Assembly (NCBI GenBank): GCA_963678705.1
Contig: OY783222.1
Span: 186,001-250,000, forward strand
DNA length: 64,000 bases
Direction of reading: 5' to 3'
From: Panorpa germanica
Lineage: Eukaryota; Arthropoda; Insecta; Mecoptera; Panorpidae
Made by a program: the position numbers and the translations under genes. Each line of letters begins with the position of its first letter. Within the stretch, counting starts at the first letter, position 1. The notes under the pieces were generated by a model, which was not told the DNA's origin, ran no database searches, and was given only the letters and a program-made list of their open reading frames with translations. Below are positions 36,901-48,623 of the stretch, in pieces.

Positions 36901-38639
36901 AATGAGTTTATGATTATGTGAGCACATAAAACATTACAAATTAATAAGAATCAAACCTAGAAAATATAACGTTGGCAAATAATGATATTTTTAACAAATA
37001 CTTAAAATATATAACTATTTAAAATTCGCGCGTTTCAAAATATTAACGCCATAAACAATTCAGCCAATCAGACATCGCTTGAGGTTGGCTGTCATGTTGC
37101 TGGCCGCTTGTCTATGTGGCAATGTATTGTTCTTTAGTACTACACAAGATGGCGCTGGCAAAAAACGTTTGTAATTAATCCGCATAAAAAATGTCTTTTA
37201 AATTATAAAATAGATTGTGAGGTTTTAGAAACATATTAAATATGCTAATTACTTCATCTACGACTAAATAGTGATAGTTTATTTGTCTGATCTTACTTAA
37301 CAATTATGTTTTTTGTGAAATTAATGTGCTCTATATTATTACGCAATAGAGAAAATGTCTTCCAATACGTGGCTTTTGAGGTGACAGTTTTTTCATTTAC
37401 TCAATTCGATAATAAAATAAATGATTTTAATTTTTTGCATGAATTGGTTGATAGAAAAACATTACAAATGAATTTCAATTAACCTTAAGTTGTCTTAACA
37501 AATATCAACATTAACAGGTGGTCTTCATTGTTTGCAGGTTATGACATGTCAGTGGATTTAGATGCCCTGGGTTTTAATGTCCTGCGTTTAACGAACTTCT
37601 GGAGATTTCAACACTAGTAGACGACGACACTCTACTCTACTGGAGATTGAAACGTACAGTAAGTTGTTTTTCTTTTAACAAATTTTCAATTTATTTTTCT
37701 AACCTCTTTTAAGATGCAAATAATTACGTAGGTGTTAGGTTTATTTCAACCTTGAATTAAAGTGCAAATTAAACTTTTAAAATTTGTGTTTTAATAATTA
37801 CTGAATATCTTATAATGTTTATAGTTTCTTTTAGAATCTAGAAATGTTTACTTCAATTATGATTTGGTAATAAAGTCTTGAAAACTAAACGTCTCACAGA
37901 AATTTTGTTACGAGTTTTTGTTGTAGATAATAATTTAACATTATGTGGAATATCATATTGTTTACAGATGAGGACTTATCTGTAGGTCTAGATGTCTTGC
38001 ATTTCTTTCTCTGCGTTCAGCGACGGACTCCTGGGGATTTCGGCCCTTGCAGACGGCGGCATTCTAGTGGAGAATAAAACGTAAGTTGGTTCTCTTTGCT
38101 ATTATTTTTTAAATTTATTTATGGTTTTGTAATATTTTTAAAATTGAACATTTTATAATTTATTATAATTTAGAATCTAGAAAATAGTTTTTACAATATT
38201 TCAAATATTTACTTCAGTTATGATTTGATAATAAAATAATTTTTCCAACTTTTGAAACACAATTTTTTGAATTGTAGGACACCGACGAAGAGTACTTCGA
38301 AGAAGGCTACATTGGTGCTGTGATGACATCTAGTTGACATCTAGTTGCTGTAGTGCAGAGTACAGATCGTAAGTCATATTCAATTAAGGGTGGTGGGTTA
38401 ATGCAACAAGTGTCCCTTAAAATTAAATCCATTACAATTTGATTAAATTTAATCGGTGACGCGTGCCGTCGGGTTGAGCTGCCGGTTAAATTGCCGAAAT
38501 TTTCTTATGAATTAATAAAGACGAATTATGACAGACTTTTACAATGTAGACATTTAAAAATACGACTTTAATCATTTAACACCGGGTTCTGTTTATTGTT
38601 TATTTGTTTGGGTATCTTACTTCCACTAAATACAGTTAC

Positions 38640-39060
38640 GTTTATTTAAGGTTTATCTAACATAACAGAAGTTATCTGTTATGTAGACAATGTTACCTAA
38701 TACACAACTTCACACACAATACAACTACACAATAACTTTTTGATTTGCTTTACTGCTTTTCAAAAATACATCTACCTGTTTGCCCATTAACATAATCATA
38801 AAACTTCTAAGGTGGAACTTTTTAAGGATTAGGACCATTAATAAATTCGTGACACAAATTAAACCCCTCTCTCCCCCTTGTCTTGCCATGATGTCAGATT
38901 TGTAAACTTCACTCCCCCGTTGTCTCAAACACGCCTCACTGCCTGTAGCGTCTTGTCACACTCTAACGACTATCTTATGAAACACCTTAAGAAACCCAAC
39001 TAGTTTAGTAACATAATTTATATAAAAGGTAACTTTTGTTATGTTAGATAAACCTTTAAT
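38640..39060. mobile_element. Inverted-repeat element (TIR AGGTTTATCTAACATAACA)
   Basis: The left arm AAGGTTTATCTAACATAACA (about 38648) matches the reverse complement of TGTTATGTTAGATAAACCTT (about 39037-39056). A partial diverged copy lies at about 2571-2770. The small frame at 38725-38928 inside is not supported as a gene. Confidence 0.65.
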
Positions 39061-40047
39061 ATTCTCAGTTGTATTTAGCGGGTTTATGTTTTAATTTTTT
39101 TACGAGATTTTTACGTTTAAAATAATAGAAATAAAATTGAGAAGTAATTAAAATAATTCTGAAATTTTTAACAATTTTTGAATGCATTTACATTTTTTAT
39201 TAGTTGACAATTCGTGGGGGTTCGTTAATTTTCTGTTCATCGCTGTGTAATTTAGTCGGCCTACAGTTGCATTCTTAAAATATCTACATTGTCGAGGGCT
39301 GTCATAATTTAAATAAATTAATTAATAAAATAAATTAAAAATTAGTTTTTCCGAATCGAAAAAGAAAGTGAAAATTGTGATAAACAACGGACAAAAGTGC
39401 AAGACATTAGACAAATAGTGATTAAAACAAATGTTTAAACAATTGTGAAGTGTGGAAGCAGAGCCGGCTGGGAGCCCTCGTGCGCTGGACTTTTAAGAAA
39501 AAGGTAATTCACAATTTCAATGACGATATCCTATTATTACCTGATATTGATTGTAATCTTTCTAACCAAAGCTTCTCTATTGTTGCAGATGAACTCCTAG
39601 ACTTTGAGCAGCCCCCCTCGCCCCATTTACAGCAGGTCATTTGGAGCATTGATTTTTATTTTCAGGTAAACCAAACACTTTTTGTTAAAGTTTTAAATGA
39701 TATTTAATTTATGAAATAATTTTTCTAACCAGAGTTTTCTATTGTTGCAGATTTCTTTGGGAATATCCGTACCAGTTCATCTTTAGCGGCTGGAGTCATC
39801 TTGCACCAGGACATTAAGATAAAGGTGATTGTCGCACTACACACTGTTTTACCTAATTTGTCTTAAATATTTATCTAATAATAATCTTTTAGTTTCAGCT
39901 CACTTCATGGTTCAAACGCAGTGACAATGAGCTCCGGTGAGTGATTTTAAATTTTTCAGTGGTTTTCAAACTTGCATTAGCTACAGATAAAAGTAGTACC
40001 GTCCTCCTCTTTTGCCCTCTCTTTATTTTTTGTTAAAATATTCGGTA

Positions 40048-40118
40048 TTTTTAGTTAAATATAGGTTTTAGGTAGGGAATTAGGTTTTTAGTTAAATATA
40101 GGTTTTAGGTAGGGAAAT
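40048..40118. repeat. Short tandem duplication (about 36 bp, two units)
   Basis: The unit AGTTAAATATAGGTTTTAGG followed by TAGGGAA occurs twice in a row. Confidence 0.7.
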
Positions 40119-40403
40119 AGGTTGCTGTCGATAATGAACATCATTAACTCCCGTGCACCTTAAGTGCCATATCCCACAGTTTGGAAATCACTGCTTTTTT
40201 GGTGTTGGGATGAAAATATATTTCTATGTTTGACACTTGTTGCATTTCATTGTATTTCAATTTGAATTTTTTGTATTTTTTTTCCAGGCTTGTTTTTCTT
40301 TCAGATTTGTTTTTTTTCAGGTTTGTTTTTCTTTCAGCTTTGGTAAAAATCTTTAAAGGACATAATTTTGCACCGTTGAAGCAAAATTATCTCCTTACAG
40401 GAA

Positions 40404-40605
40404 GCATTACTTTTATACGACTGCATTTCTTTTAATAATTTCACTTTCTATATCATTTTGAGTTCCTTGCTTAAGTTCACCAGCACGTGGGGCATTTTCC
40501 AGACATCATCACAGCTGCAGGTACCTCCTGGTGGACTTGGAAACACTTTACTTTGTAAGTGCACTGCTCGTTTTAATTATCAGTTGCATATCACTCGATG
40601 TAGGT
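40404..40605 (+). repeat. Duplicated exon-like module, copy 2
   Basis: This is a diverged copy of 35852-36050, including CATCATCACAGCTGCAGGTA and TTATCAGTTGCATAT after the putative donor. It lies 4.55 kb from copy 1, suggesting a segmental duplication that brackets the exon-like series between them. Confidence 0.6.
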
Positions 40606-42789
40606 CGTAGGTACTACTGCTAGTCGAGCCGTAACGGTCAATGAATTGTTAGCAATGTTTTATGCTTACGGTAAATGGAGTAGTAGGTGTGTCTTGGATC
40701 AATTAGAAAGGTTGTATTTATATATTATATGCTTGGAGACATCGTTGCTTTAGATGTACGAGTATAGACAGTATCTACATAAAATGTTTCAGAAACGTTC
40801 TGACGTTCTGAATCCTTCTTGATTACACCACTACGTGAAAATGTAATCTGCGCTCTCGTACTGGAACTGAGCTATAGCCGACTGAGTACAACTAAGTTTA
40901 CGGTCGCACGTAATCTAATCCAGTGGGAGAGCGCCTTACGAGTCTCTTTATACAGAGTAAAGTGTCGATGATCGAGTATTAAGAGTTTTTATAATAAAAC
41001 CGTGATATTATTATCAAAAGCGCCCCTCACTTTTATTATTAGACAATGTGATAAATTATATTTACTTTGCACTAAGAGCAAATTATATTTTTCTTGTTAT
41101 TATGCCGGTTTCACACCAGAGAGACAGTTTTGCAAACAGTTTTGTTGTCAAGAAACAAAATAAAAACATGTTTTGTTTTATTTTAAAACAGTTCGGTTTT
41201 TAGTGCTTTTCTGTGTGTCACATAATTATTTTACACATAATAAACAACATCAAATGACAAGGGCGAATGTACACAAAATACAAAACTAAAAAAAAACAAC
41301 AAACGTATTTTCTTTAATGTTACCGACTCCAGATGGAAATGTGTTTTGGTTACTAAAACAGCAACATAAGACAGAAATGTTTTAAGAACTGTCTCTCTGG
41401 TGTGAAACCTGCATAACACGTTGACATTAAATAGTTAGAATCGATCTAGAGATGGGGCATCCTAAACTTAACGTCGGAATTAAGTTTTAACATATTTAAC
41501 GTGGGGCATTGCCCCTTTATGCTCCTCCTAGATACGGCTCTTGCAGCACCAGGTTCGATGAATTCAAAATAATGTAAATGAGAACAAAATCGAGATCGAA
41601 TCGTATTTCGTACGTTGCACACCAACACAATATTAATTCAAATGTGAACAAGTTACTACACAGCAACTGTGAATGTGTTGAATGTTGATTGTTAATGTAT
41701 TAAAAAACACTTTCACTGTCAACTCAGAACTAGTTTTGGTTTTTATTTTTGGTTTCTTTCTTTAACTAAACATGACGTCATCTACTACGTACAGTCAACC
41801 ATACATGAATTTTATTGAAAACAACATAGATTGTTCGTTCCATGCCTTTCACAATGCCTATTCTTTTTAACTTAGTATACCATACATACATTGAATATAG
41901 ATTATGTTAAAAAAGTTGTAACAATTTGTTCCACATTTATTTTTTAACCGTTTTTAATGTGGTGGAATTTTGAAATGTATTTTAATAGTCTGCGTTTTTT
42001 AACATGAAACATCAATGATTGGAATAATACAATATCGGTATCTGGAAATGGAAAAAACTGCAACGGGTAGGACAAATAGCATGAGTGAAACAGCAGTGAA
42101 CGCATTCGTGCCGAATAATTGAATTTGTCGAACTATCTCGAACTCAAGCGGTGCCGGTATATAACAAAATTTTATAGAGATTAAGATATGGTTCACAACA
42201 CAATTTAGAAATGAGAAATTTTGAAATATACTCGTATGCAGGTCATAATTATTTTCACGCTAAACTACAAATCAAATATTATAATAGTAAAGATGAATAA
42301 AAGATCAGTTTTCTTTTTATGATACTACTATCATATTCATATAAATTAAGTTATATTTATTTTTTATACTATAAGTACAAATTTATTTGAGAAATTTACA
42401 ATATTTAGTATTAAATATTTACATTTAACGTTATTTAATTTACATTTACATTTACATTTACATTTATGGTACATTAGTACACAGTACTTCTACTTTACGT
42501 CATTAACGCTATAATTATTGTATAAAATAAATATTACAAACTAAAATGGAACAGCCACCTAGTTACTTTTGCTGGAACTTCAAAATAAAATACAGTAATT
42601 AATTAAAAATTTGCCTAAGAGTTAATTAAGCATCCTTACTTAATTAATAATAAGAAAATTCACACCTCATCAAATACCTAAAACATGTTAATATAAATAA
42701 ATTTGATTTCTTGCGAATTATTAATTGTTTAATTATCAAAACTATGTTTGAAAGAGCAAAATGTGGCGCGAATATTAATAACTAAAATA
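40606..42789. other. Gene-free stretch downstream of LARP6
   Basis: Apart from the MITE at 41101-41415 and a five-unit TTTACA repeat at about 42429-42465, I see no gene. The last few hundred bases before 42790 are probably the LARP6 3' UTR on the minus strand. The small frames at 41446-41628 and 41999-42196 have no supporting evidence. Confidence 0.45.
41101..41415. mobile_element. 315-bp MITE with 29-bp terminal inverted repeats
   Basis: The left end TATGCCGGTTTCACACCAGA-GAGACAGTT and the reverse complement of the right end TATGCAGGTTTCACACCAGA-GAGACAGTT differ at one base. No coding capacity: the minus frame 41231-41419 simply lies inside. Superfamily uncertain. Confidence 0.8.
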
Positions 42790-44133
42790 TTATTCGATTG
42801 GTGGCATGAAAGGTCCGGAGACCCTTCGGTTCCGGGAGAATCCTTTACTTCCGTCCGGACCATTTGGGGTCCGCACTACGTTCTCCGGTAAATGACACGC
42901 ATTAGAATTGCTTCTGGATCGGAAACCCCCAAAATCGGAAGCCATGCTACCGTTCGAGAATCTACGTCCGCATTCCGATCCTGACATCGATCCGCTACTG
43001 ATTCGTCGATTCAAGAAGGATTCGGATCCTGAATCCCGAGATGAGTTTGATAGTCGACGTGCCTGGAAGAATCCGCTGCTGTCTGAAGAGAAACTACTGG
43101 CTGACATCCGTCTCTGCATCCAGCTTTGAGGTTCGGGTCTCATCTGGAAGGAATGCGAGCTGGATCCTCGGCGGAGTCTTCGACGAGGGTCTTCCGTGTC
43201 AGAAGAGGAATATTCACTTTCAGTTAATAAGCGGGTTATTGACGTTTTCTTGACAGGCGTTTTCTTCTTGCGTTCGTTGTGAACGCAATTCAACTCATAA
43301 ACCTTCATACCGTCTTCCTTCGTAAGTTTAATTGCATTCCTTGCGCTTTCTGATTCAACAAACTCAACCAACGCGCAAACGACGCCATTCAAGGAAGGAT
43401 TCTTGTTGATAAATTGACGCACATCCGCCGGAATTGGATTACCGGGTCGAAGGACTCTGATTAGTGCAATTTCTCCGCAAGAACGAAATATTTCCGCTAC
43501 ATTTTCAATAGTAGGTTTTTCTAAGGACATTTCAACAGCAACTATTGTACGGGACGGTGTTGTTTCATCGTACTGTGGTAGCGCATCCAAACGACGTATT
43601 TTGGTGCCCAATTCATTAATCTCCAGTCTCACCGAACGTGTTAAAGCATGCGCCACAACTCTCCAATCTTTCGTCAAATGTTTAACTCGTTTAAAACTGG
43701 AAATCAATTTCAGAGAAACGTAACCTTCCTTGTTGCGTTTTACATGCTTCAATAGAAAAGCATCTTTTGTTATATTAGCGTCAGAAAAGTAAAACTCAAC
43801 TTGTGTTACTATTTTCTCGGCAAGTTCATCTGATGCTGGTACGAATGGCACTTCCTGTGGTTCGGCGGCAACCTCACATCCAGAATCTTTGCCACCGTGA
43901 GTTGAACCGGCTTCCGACGCCGTATCTGACATATCGCCCATGTGAGCCCCCTCATCCTCAGCTGGTGCAGATGCACTGGACCCCGCAGACCCCCGTCTGT
44001 CATATGACATGGACACGTCACTATCGACGGACGAGATACTGTCTTTAGTATCAGAATGCTTCATCGGGGGTGGATTAAAATTCAAACTTCCAACGCTGTC
44101 CATCACTTCAGATAATTCCTGTTCTGTAGCCAT
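42790..44133 (-). CDS. Larp6: La-related protein 6, intronless, 447 aa
   Basis: The open frame extends a little upstream, but the first ATG is 44131-44133 (MATEQELSEVMDS), with A at -3 and G at +4. An acidic, Ser-rich N-terminal region is followed by the La motif at about residues 102-185 (DELAEKIVTQVEFYFSDANI; LISSFKRVKHLTKDW) and an RRM at about 196-286 (RTIVAVEMS; FRSCGEIALIRVLRPG; ALVEFVESESARNAI). Together they form the RNA-binding La module. A basic Ser/Arg-rich tail leads to a C-terminal SUZ-C-like motif (VVRTPNGPDGSKGF, about 415-430) and ends FMPPIE. LARP6 proteins bind structured mRNA 5' regions and control translation; the fly homologue is called Achilles. The absence of coding introns is notable against the many-exon neighbours. 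There is no sign of decay. Confidence 0.95.
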   Translation of the reverse strand: MATEQELSEVMDSVGSLNFNPPPMKHSDTKDSISSVDSDVSMSYDRRGSAGSSASAPAEDEGAHMGDMSDTASEAGSTHGGKDSGCEVAAEPQEVPFVPASDELAEKIVTQVEFYFSDANITKDAFLLKHVKRNKEGYVSLKLISSFKRVKHLTKDWRVVAHALTRSVRLEINELGTKIRRLDALPQYDETTPSRTIVAVEMSLEKPTIENVAEIFRSCGEIALIRVLRPGNPIPADVRQFINKNPSLNGVVCALVEFVESESARNAIKLTKEDGMKVYELNCVHNERKKKTPVKKTSITRLLTESEYSSSDTEDPRRRLRRGSSSHSFQMRPEPQSWMQRRMSASSFSSDSSGFFQARRLSNSSRDSGSESFLNRRISSGSMSGSECGRRFSNGSMASDFGGFRSRSNSNACHLPENVVRTPNGPDGSKGFSRNRRVSGPFMPPIE

Positions 44134-44957
44134 ATTTGTATTAAAAGTATCACAGCTCTTCACAAAAACTAATTAACACTATTAATTAATTTTAAAGTTA
44201 GGTTTTAAATCTAAAAATCAGTAAAAATGTTTTTTTTAAAAAACTCCTGTAACAATATTTAAAATTGTGCGGTTTTATTTATTATTTAATCACATTTATT
44301 TTTCAAAGTATTTAAAACTATTATGGCATTAATACGAACACAAAATCAATTAATTTTAATAAATAACTAATCACAGAGATTCAGTAAAATGATTTTCAAA
44401 TGTCACACACAGTGTATTTTATATTTTACACAGCACGATTTCTTTAGATGTTCAATAATGTGTTTGTTTGTGGGCGAATTTGATGATATTGCCCGTGAGA
44501 TTGACTACTGCCTCTACCAGTGACCTAGCCGTCTCGAGCCTCAGTGCTAAACTAAATCACGCCGCGTTTAAATCAGGTTTATATAGGCTTCAGTTGACTT
44601 CGGATTAAAATTATATAGGTATATGTTTTAATTTGTGAATTGTTTTTATATATGTAGTATTTTGCTACAATTCTCTAGACAGTAAGGCTGGTAAACAGTA
44701 CTATACTGTCCTAGTGTTTGTGTTGAGTCTTTCTTACGCCCCCTTCTACCTTGACGACTTACTACGGCTACCTTACAATGCATAAGGAGTGTAGCCTTAT
44801 GACCACCTGCGTTGCGTTGAAGACTTTATTCTAACTTTAAAACTTTATTCTAAATTTACTGAATAATATTGACGCCAGGCTAATAACAAGCTTAACATGC
44901 AAAGCAAGATACACTTTGTAGACCTAACTAATATAATAAACGAAGCTTGTTAAGATA
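44134..44957. promoter_or_regulatory. LARP6 upstream region
   Basis: This should contain the LARP6 5' UTR and promoter. A GC-richer patch lies at about 44465-44560 (CTAGCCGTCTCGAGCCTCAG). No TATA element or other gene was recognised. Confidence 0.35.
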
Positions 44958-45560
44958 TCCTCCTATATAATAATGTTCCAACTAAAACTTTATATGTTTA
45001 TTTGTTTGTTTATTTATATGTTTACGCGATTCGAAAACGGCACCGCGCAATTTACGAGAAAAAAATTCTAAGACTTTTTGCGTCCTCGGGATTTTCCCTG
45101 AATTTCCTGAAAGCCCGTAATTTTGGAAAAACTAACAAAAATTTTTTTTACTTTGTGCTCTATAACTTTTAATTCGGTGTTCAATGCTAAATTTTTTTGA
45201 AAATTAAAAATTAAAAAACACTCAAACTTTGGATTATTTAATAATGAAATTTGTTATTAAAGAAAAAAATATTTAAAATTTATTTGGGGAAACGGGGGCA
45301 GTTTTTGCCGACGGCAAAAATTGGGCTAGAAAGTTGAAATTTTATATATGGGCAAACTTTGGTACGTAATTTACAAATCGAAAAAAAATCCCAAATTTTG
45401 AAAAAAAGTTAATCAAATAATAAACAAATTGAAAAAAATATTTTTTTTTTAGCAGTTTATATGAAAAATTTATTAATATTTCAATTTAAAAATGGAATTA
45501 AAATGAAAGTCAATATATACACAAAATACAGTCGTCGCTTGCGACGGGGGTAAACACCAG
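44958..45560 (+). mobile_element. Helitron-like non-autonomous element
   Basis: It begins TCCTCCTATATAATAATG after an A, and ends in a perfect hairpin CGTCGC-TT-GCGACG (45533-45546). Fourteen bases GGGGTAAACACCAG follow, then T. A 5' TC, a 3' subterminal hairpin, a near-canonical CTRR end (here CCAG) and insertion between A and T are Helitron hallmarks. No Rep/helicase coding. The 3' end departs from CTAG by one base. Confidence 0.6.
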
Positions 45561-46987
45561 TAATATTTTAAATTTAATAATAAAATATTTGATTTCATCA
45601 AAAACTGTTTTCACTGAATATACCTGGCATACACCACTGGGTAAATTGGATCAAAAACAAATATTCTAGAAACTTTCATGTCATGTTACATGTAATTTTT
45701 TAAATAAAAAATAACTGATTTTTTAAAATTCATATAGATAATTATTACACGCACAAGTACAAGACCTTGCGCAGAAATTATAAAAAAAACAAAACGTGCA
45801 ACCTTTCGCAAAAATATTGGGCTTGCTCTGGGTATTAATTATCTTGAGCTAATGAATGATGACAACGGTAGAGCCATTAGAGTATTAGTACAGTACAGTA
45901 AACTTACTTTAGTGTTGGTTACTTTCATCCATAACGTTATTGCAGTTAGCAATTGTTTTTTGATTGTATTGTTTACTGTTTACCTCGGCGACCCTGTACA
46001 AAATTATGTTACCTTACAATAATACCATGGTTACATGACACTCGTTGGCTGTCATGATTTGTTTTATGTAAATTGGTTCTAAGTGCTGTAAAGCAAATAT
46101 ATGAATTAAATAAAATTCAGTGTTATGTCTCGAACAGATTGGTGCGACATAAACATGCGACATCCAACATTTATATATTAGTTCAGAAGTTAGACATTAG
46201 TGTACTAAATGTGTTGTACTTTTAACGTACAGACTAGTGCGACACTAATAAAACCGTTAATTATGCTGTTTTTAAAAATCCTAGGTAGTATTTTTTTCAG
46301 AACATCTAAAGAAATTGCGGTTTTGAATGTGATCTCGAACAAAAGGGTCGAGTACTTACATAGTCTCCAATATAATCTCATTGTGCGTTGACATTTTTTA
46401 GGGTAGAGTTTAGGGTACTCACAAGTTAGCAGAGGCCTTGTTAAATAACGTGAGTTTTATTACTTTTTTTTCTAAAAATTTGTTGTAATTTTTTCTAAAG
46501 CAGGTTGAGGGAAATTCGTTCGAAATGTCGCATGTCGCATGTCGCATGTCGCACTAGTGTGGACGTTGTGTGGTGTTGTACAAGTTTTTACAACAAACTT
46601 ATTAATATAGGTACAGTAAAAGATAATTGTTGTTAATTTGGCATGGTCAGTATATTAATATTTGGCTTTAGTTAGAACTGGTAATTGTAATCTAGAAGAA
46701 TTTGTTGTGGTTCGCAGTGTTATTGCATAAACAAGTATTTTGTAAAGTACCAAGATTTGCGAGTTGTTATTTCTGTATTTGTGGTTTAAAATAACGTACG
46801 GAAGGAGGTCAAGAGCGTCGAAGATGATTCAGCTAGATCCGCGAGCATAAAATGCATACTACACGAACATATGGCTAAACCACTCGTTGCATGATGTCCT
46901 GATTTGTTAATGCCATTTATTCTGCTGTTAGAACCTTAAAATTCCTTTTTTTATTGTTTCTATAACTTGGATGTAAAGAAAATTTAT
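45561..46987. other. Gene-free stretch with an inverted GTGCGACAT repeat
   Basis: GGTGCGACATAAACATGCGACAT at about 46140-46162 and CTAGTGCGACACT at about 46226 are answered in inverse by four ATGTCGC units at about 46525-46552 followed by ACTAG. This looks like a MITE-like insertion of about 430 bp. The frame 46209-46391 lies inside it and is not credible. The rest shows nothing recognisable. Confidence 0.4.
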
Positions 46988-47205
46988 TATAGTTCAAATT
47001 ACGAGAGTTCGGCGGCGACTCATACTTAAAACAAGTTGTGGGGCATAAACTGCCGATATAACTAAAAAGCACTGACTCACTTATTTTTCTACAATGTATA
47101 TAGAAACAAATAAGATAAAATTCATTATCGTATTGTAGATTTATACCGCTCTTATAACCTCTTTTAAGCATAAATCGCCGCCGAACTACCGTGATTTGGA
47201 CTATA
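46988..47205. mobile_element. 218-bp MITE, copy 2
   Basis: The left end TATAGTTCAAATTACGAGAG and the reverse complement of the right end TATAGTCCAAATCACGGTAG pair over about 40 bp. It is the same family and length as 18883-19100 (shared interior AAACAAGTTGTGGGG.ATAAA, AAAAAGCACTGACTCA). The minus frame 46917-47222 overlaps it and is not a gene. Confidence 0.8.
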
Positions 47206-47659
47206 AATGTTAAATTTAACAATCGTGAATTTAGCCTACTACTTTTAGGGGGGTAGTATGCTTTTGAACAATATAGGTCACACGCTTAATAAATTGTATC
47301 TAGTCCTGAAAGAGTTCAACCCGTTCGTGCGCACAATAGGTTAGTCACTTCTGCACTGTACCATAAGTTTCGCACATGCTACTACTTAAAATCGTAAACG
47401 AAATTGAATCCAGTCCAAATTTATTAAGTTGGTAGCACGGACATTAGCTTCTCTTATACATCACTTTGTGAACATATTGTTATGCTAATTTTAAATTGGT
47501 TACGTACATAACCAAAAATTAAATGATCAAAAGTTATAAAGATTAACTGTATTTTTCTGACGTCACGTTCGGTTCCTACTCTCATCTCTTCTATGTATTG
47601 CTATCTCTTTTATATAACAAGTTGCAAAATATATGCGTAAGAGTGCATACTCAAATATA

Positions 47660-47713
<54 letters not shown>

Positions 47714-48133
47714 AGCCACGCTACAATAATCAGGTAATACATATTATCTCTTGCCTTGGGTTACCGCTTACCGCTGCTTTTATTCTAGTAATGAAAGCAT
47801 ATTTAGTTATTAAATAATTTTCATAAAATGGCATTGTAATAGTTGGACAGTTGATAACATTGGAAATTTAGATCACGATGGCATTGGCGCTCTGACATTG
47901 CAGACAGCCACAGAAAAACAGCATAAAAATAACTAATACAGTAATGACAGCATGACAAATGTTCAGCATAGCGCGAAACATTAAACATCTAAGATAAACG
48001 AGAGTGAAAAACGAAGAAATTGTTTAAGATGTTTCAACCAAGTTTACTAAAGGTGGGCATCGAATTTATCTTTCAAACATAAAAAGAAGGGAAATGGGTA
48101 GTCTGAGAAGAGGGAAAGGTCTAACCTAATTTG
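47206..48133. other. Gene-free stretch with a (TA)n microsatellite
   Basis: A (TA)n run lies at about 47655-47710. No gene or other element was recognised in the remainder. Confidence 0.5.
47655..47710. repeat. (TA)n microsatellite
   Basis: About 55 bp of alternating TA with few interruptions. Confidence 0.9.
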
Positions 48134-48623
48134 CGGAAGGGGGGACAGAATTTTCAAAAAATCAATTTTTGTTTTTTTTTAATATTTCGAAAGTATAGTC
48201 TTTTTAGAATATGTTGTTAAATTTTTGTAAGGATATTAGAATCTAGAATCAAATTAGGATATTACATAACTAGAATCATTTTTTTATTTCAATAATTTCG
48301 TATTTTTTTCATTAAATAACTGGTTAAAAAACCAAGTCAATTGTCAATTTTAAATTATATTTTTTCTCTAGTTCCGACCATGAGTGTACTCATACTAATT
48401 AATAATTTTCTTGGTTTTTATTATTTAGATAAAAAGAAGAGCCAAAATCAGCAACACCGTCCAATTCCAATTTTTTGATAGGGTCTACTTCAGCGTCATT
48501 TTTAACATATTTAACAATATTTTTAAATTCCAAAAATATCGTTTTTCATTATTTTTATTATAAAAAAAACAATCCTCAAAATAACTTAAATTTTTGAGCT
48601 GTAGACCACCTTCCCCCCTTAAG
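48134..48623 (-). mobile_element. TTAA-flanked MITE, copy 1 (internally deleted)
   Basis: Reverse-complemented, it begins TTAAGGGGGGAAGGTGGTCTA and continues TTGAGGATTG...TATAATAAAAATAATGAAA, matching 55586-56264. The left end (CGGAAGGGGGGACAGAATTTTC) has lost the TTAA. It is shorter than the other copy. Confidence 0.7.

Larger units (their letters stand above)
36176..39936 (+). other. Series of exon-like modules with matching splice signals; unrecognised gene or lncRNA
   Basis: Candidate exons with an acceptor and/or donor are 36176-36290, 37538-37658, 37968-38080, 38278-38368, 39446-39503, 39589-39665, 39751-39824 and 39899-39936. Those at 36176, 37538 and 37968 share a common 3' half (CTTCTGG or CTCCTGG, GGAGATTTC-like, AGACG.CG.CA, then AAAC|GTA). 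Introns before 39589 and 39751 are also alike (TCTAACCA... TCTATTGTTGCAG). Some exons are open and locally GC-richer than their surroundings (for example DELLDFEQPPSPHLQQ; DFFGNIRTSSSLAAGVILHQ; LTSWFKRSDNEL). However, phases do not chain into one reading frame and several frames hit stops. It is either a fast-evolving gene with duplicated, mutually exclusive or decayed exons, or a non-coding transcript. I do not recognise it. Confidence 0.35.

Noticed and set aside
41231-41419. 62-codon minus-strand frame
   Set aside because: It lies inside the 315-bp MITE.
42790-44163. LARP6 starting at 44163
   Set aside because: The codon there is GTG; the first ATG is at 44133 in a good context.
46917-47222. 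101-codon minus-strand frame
   Set aside because: It overlaps the 218-bp MITE and its inverted ends; not a gene.
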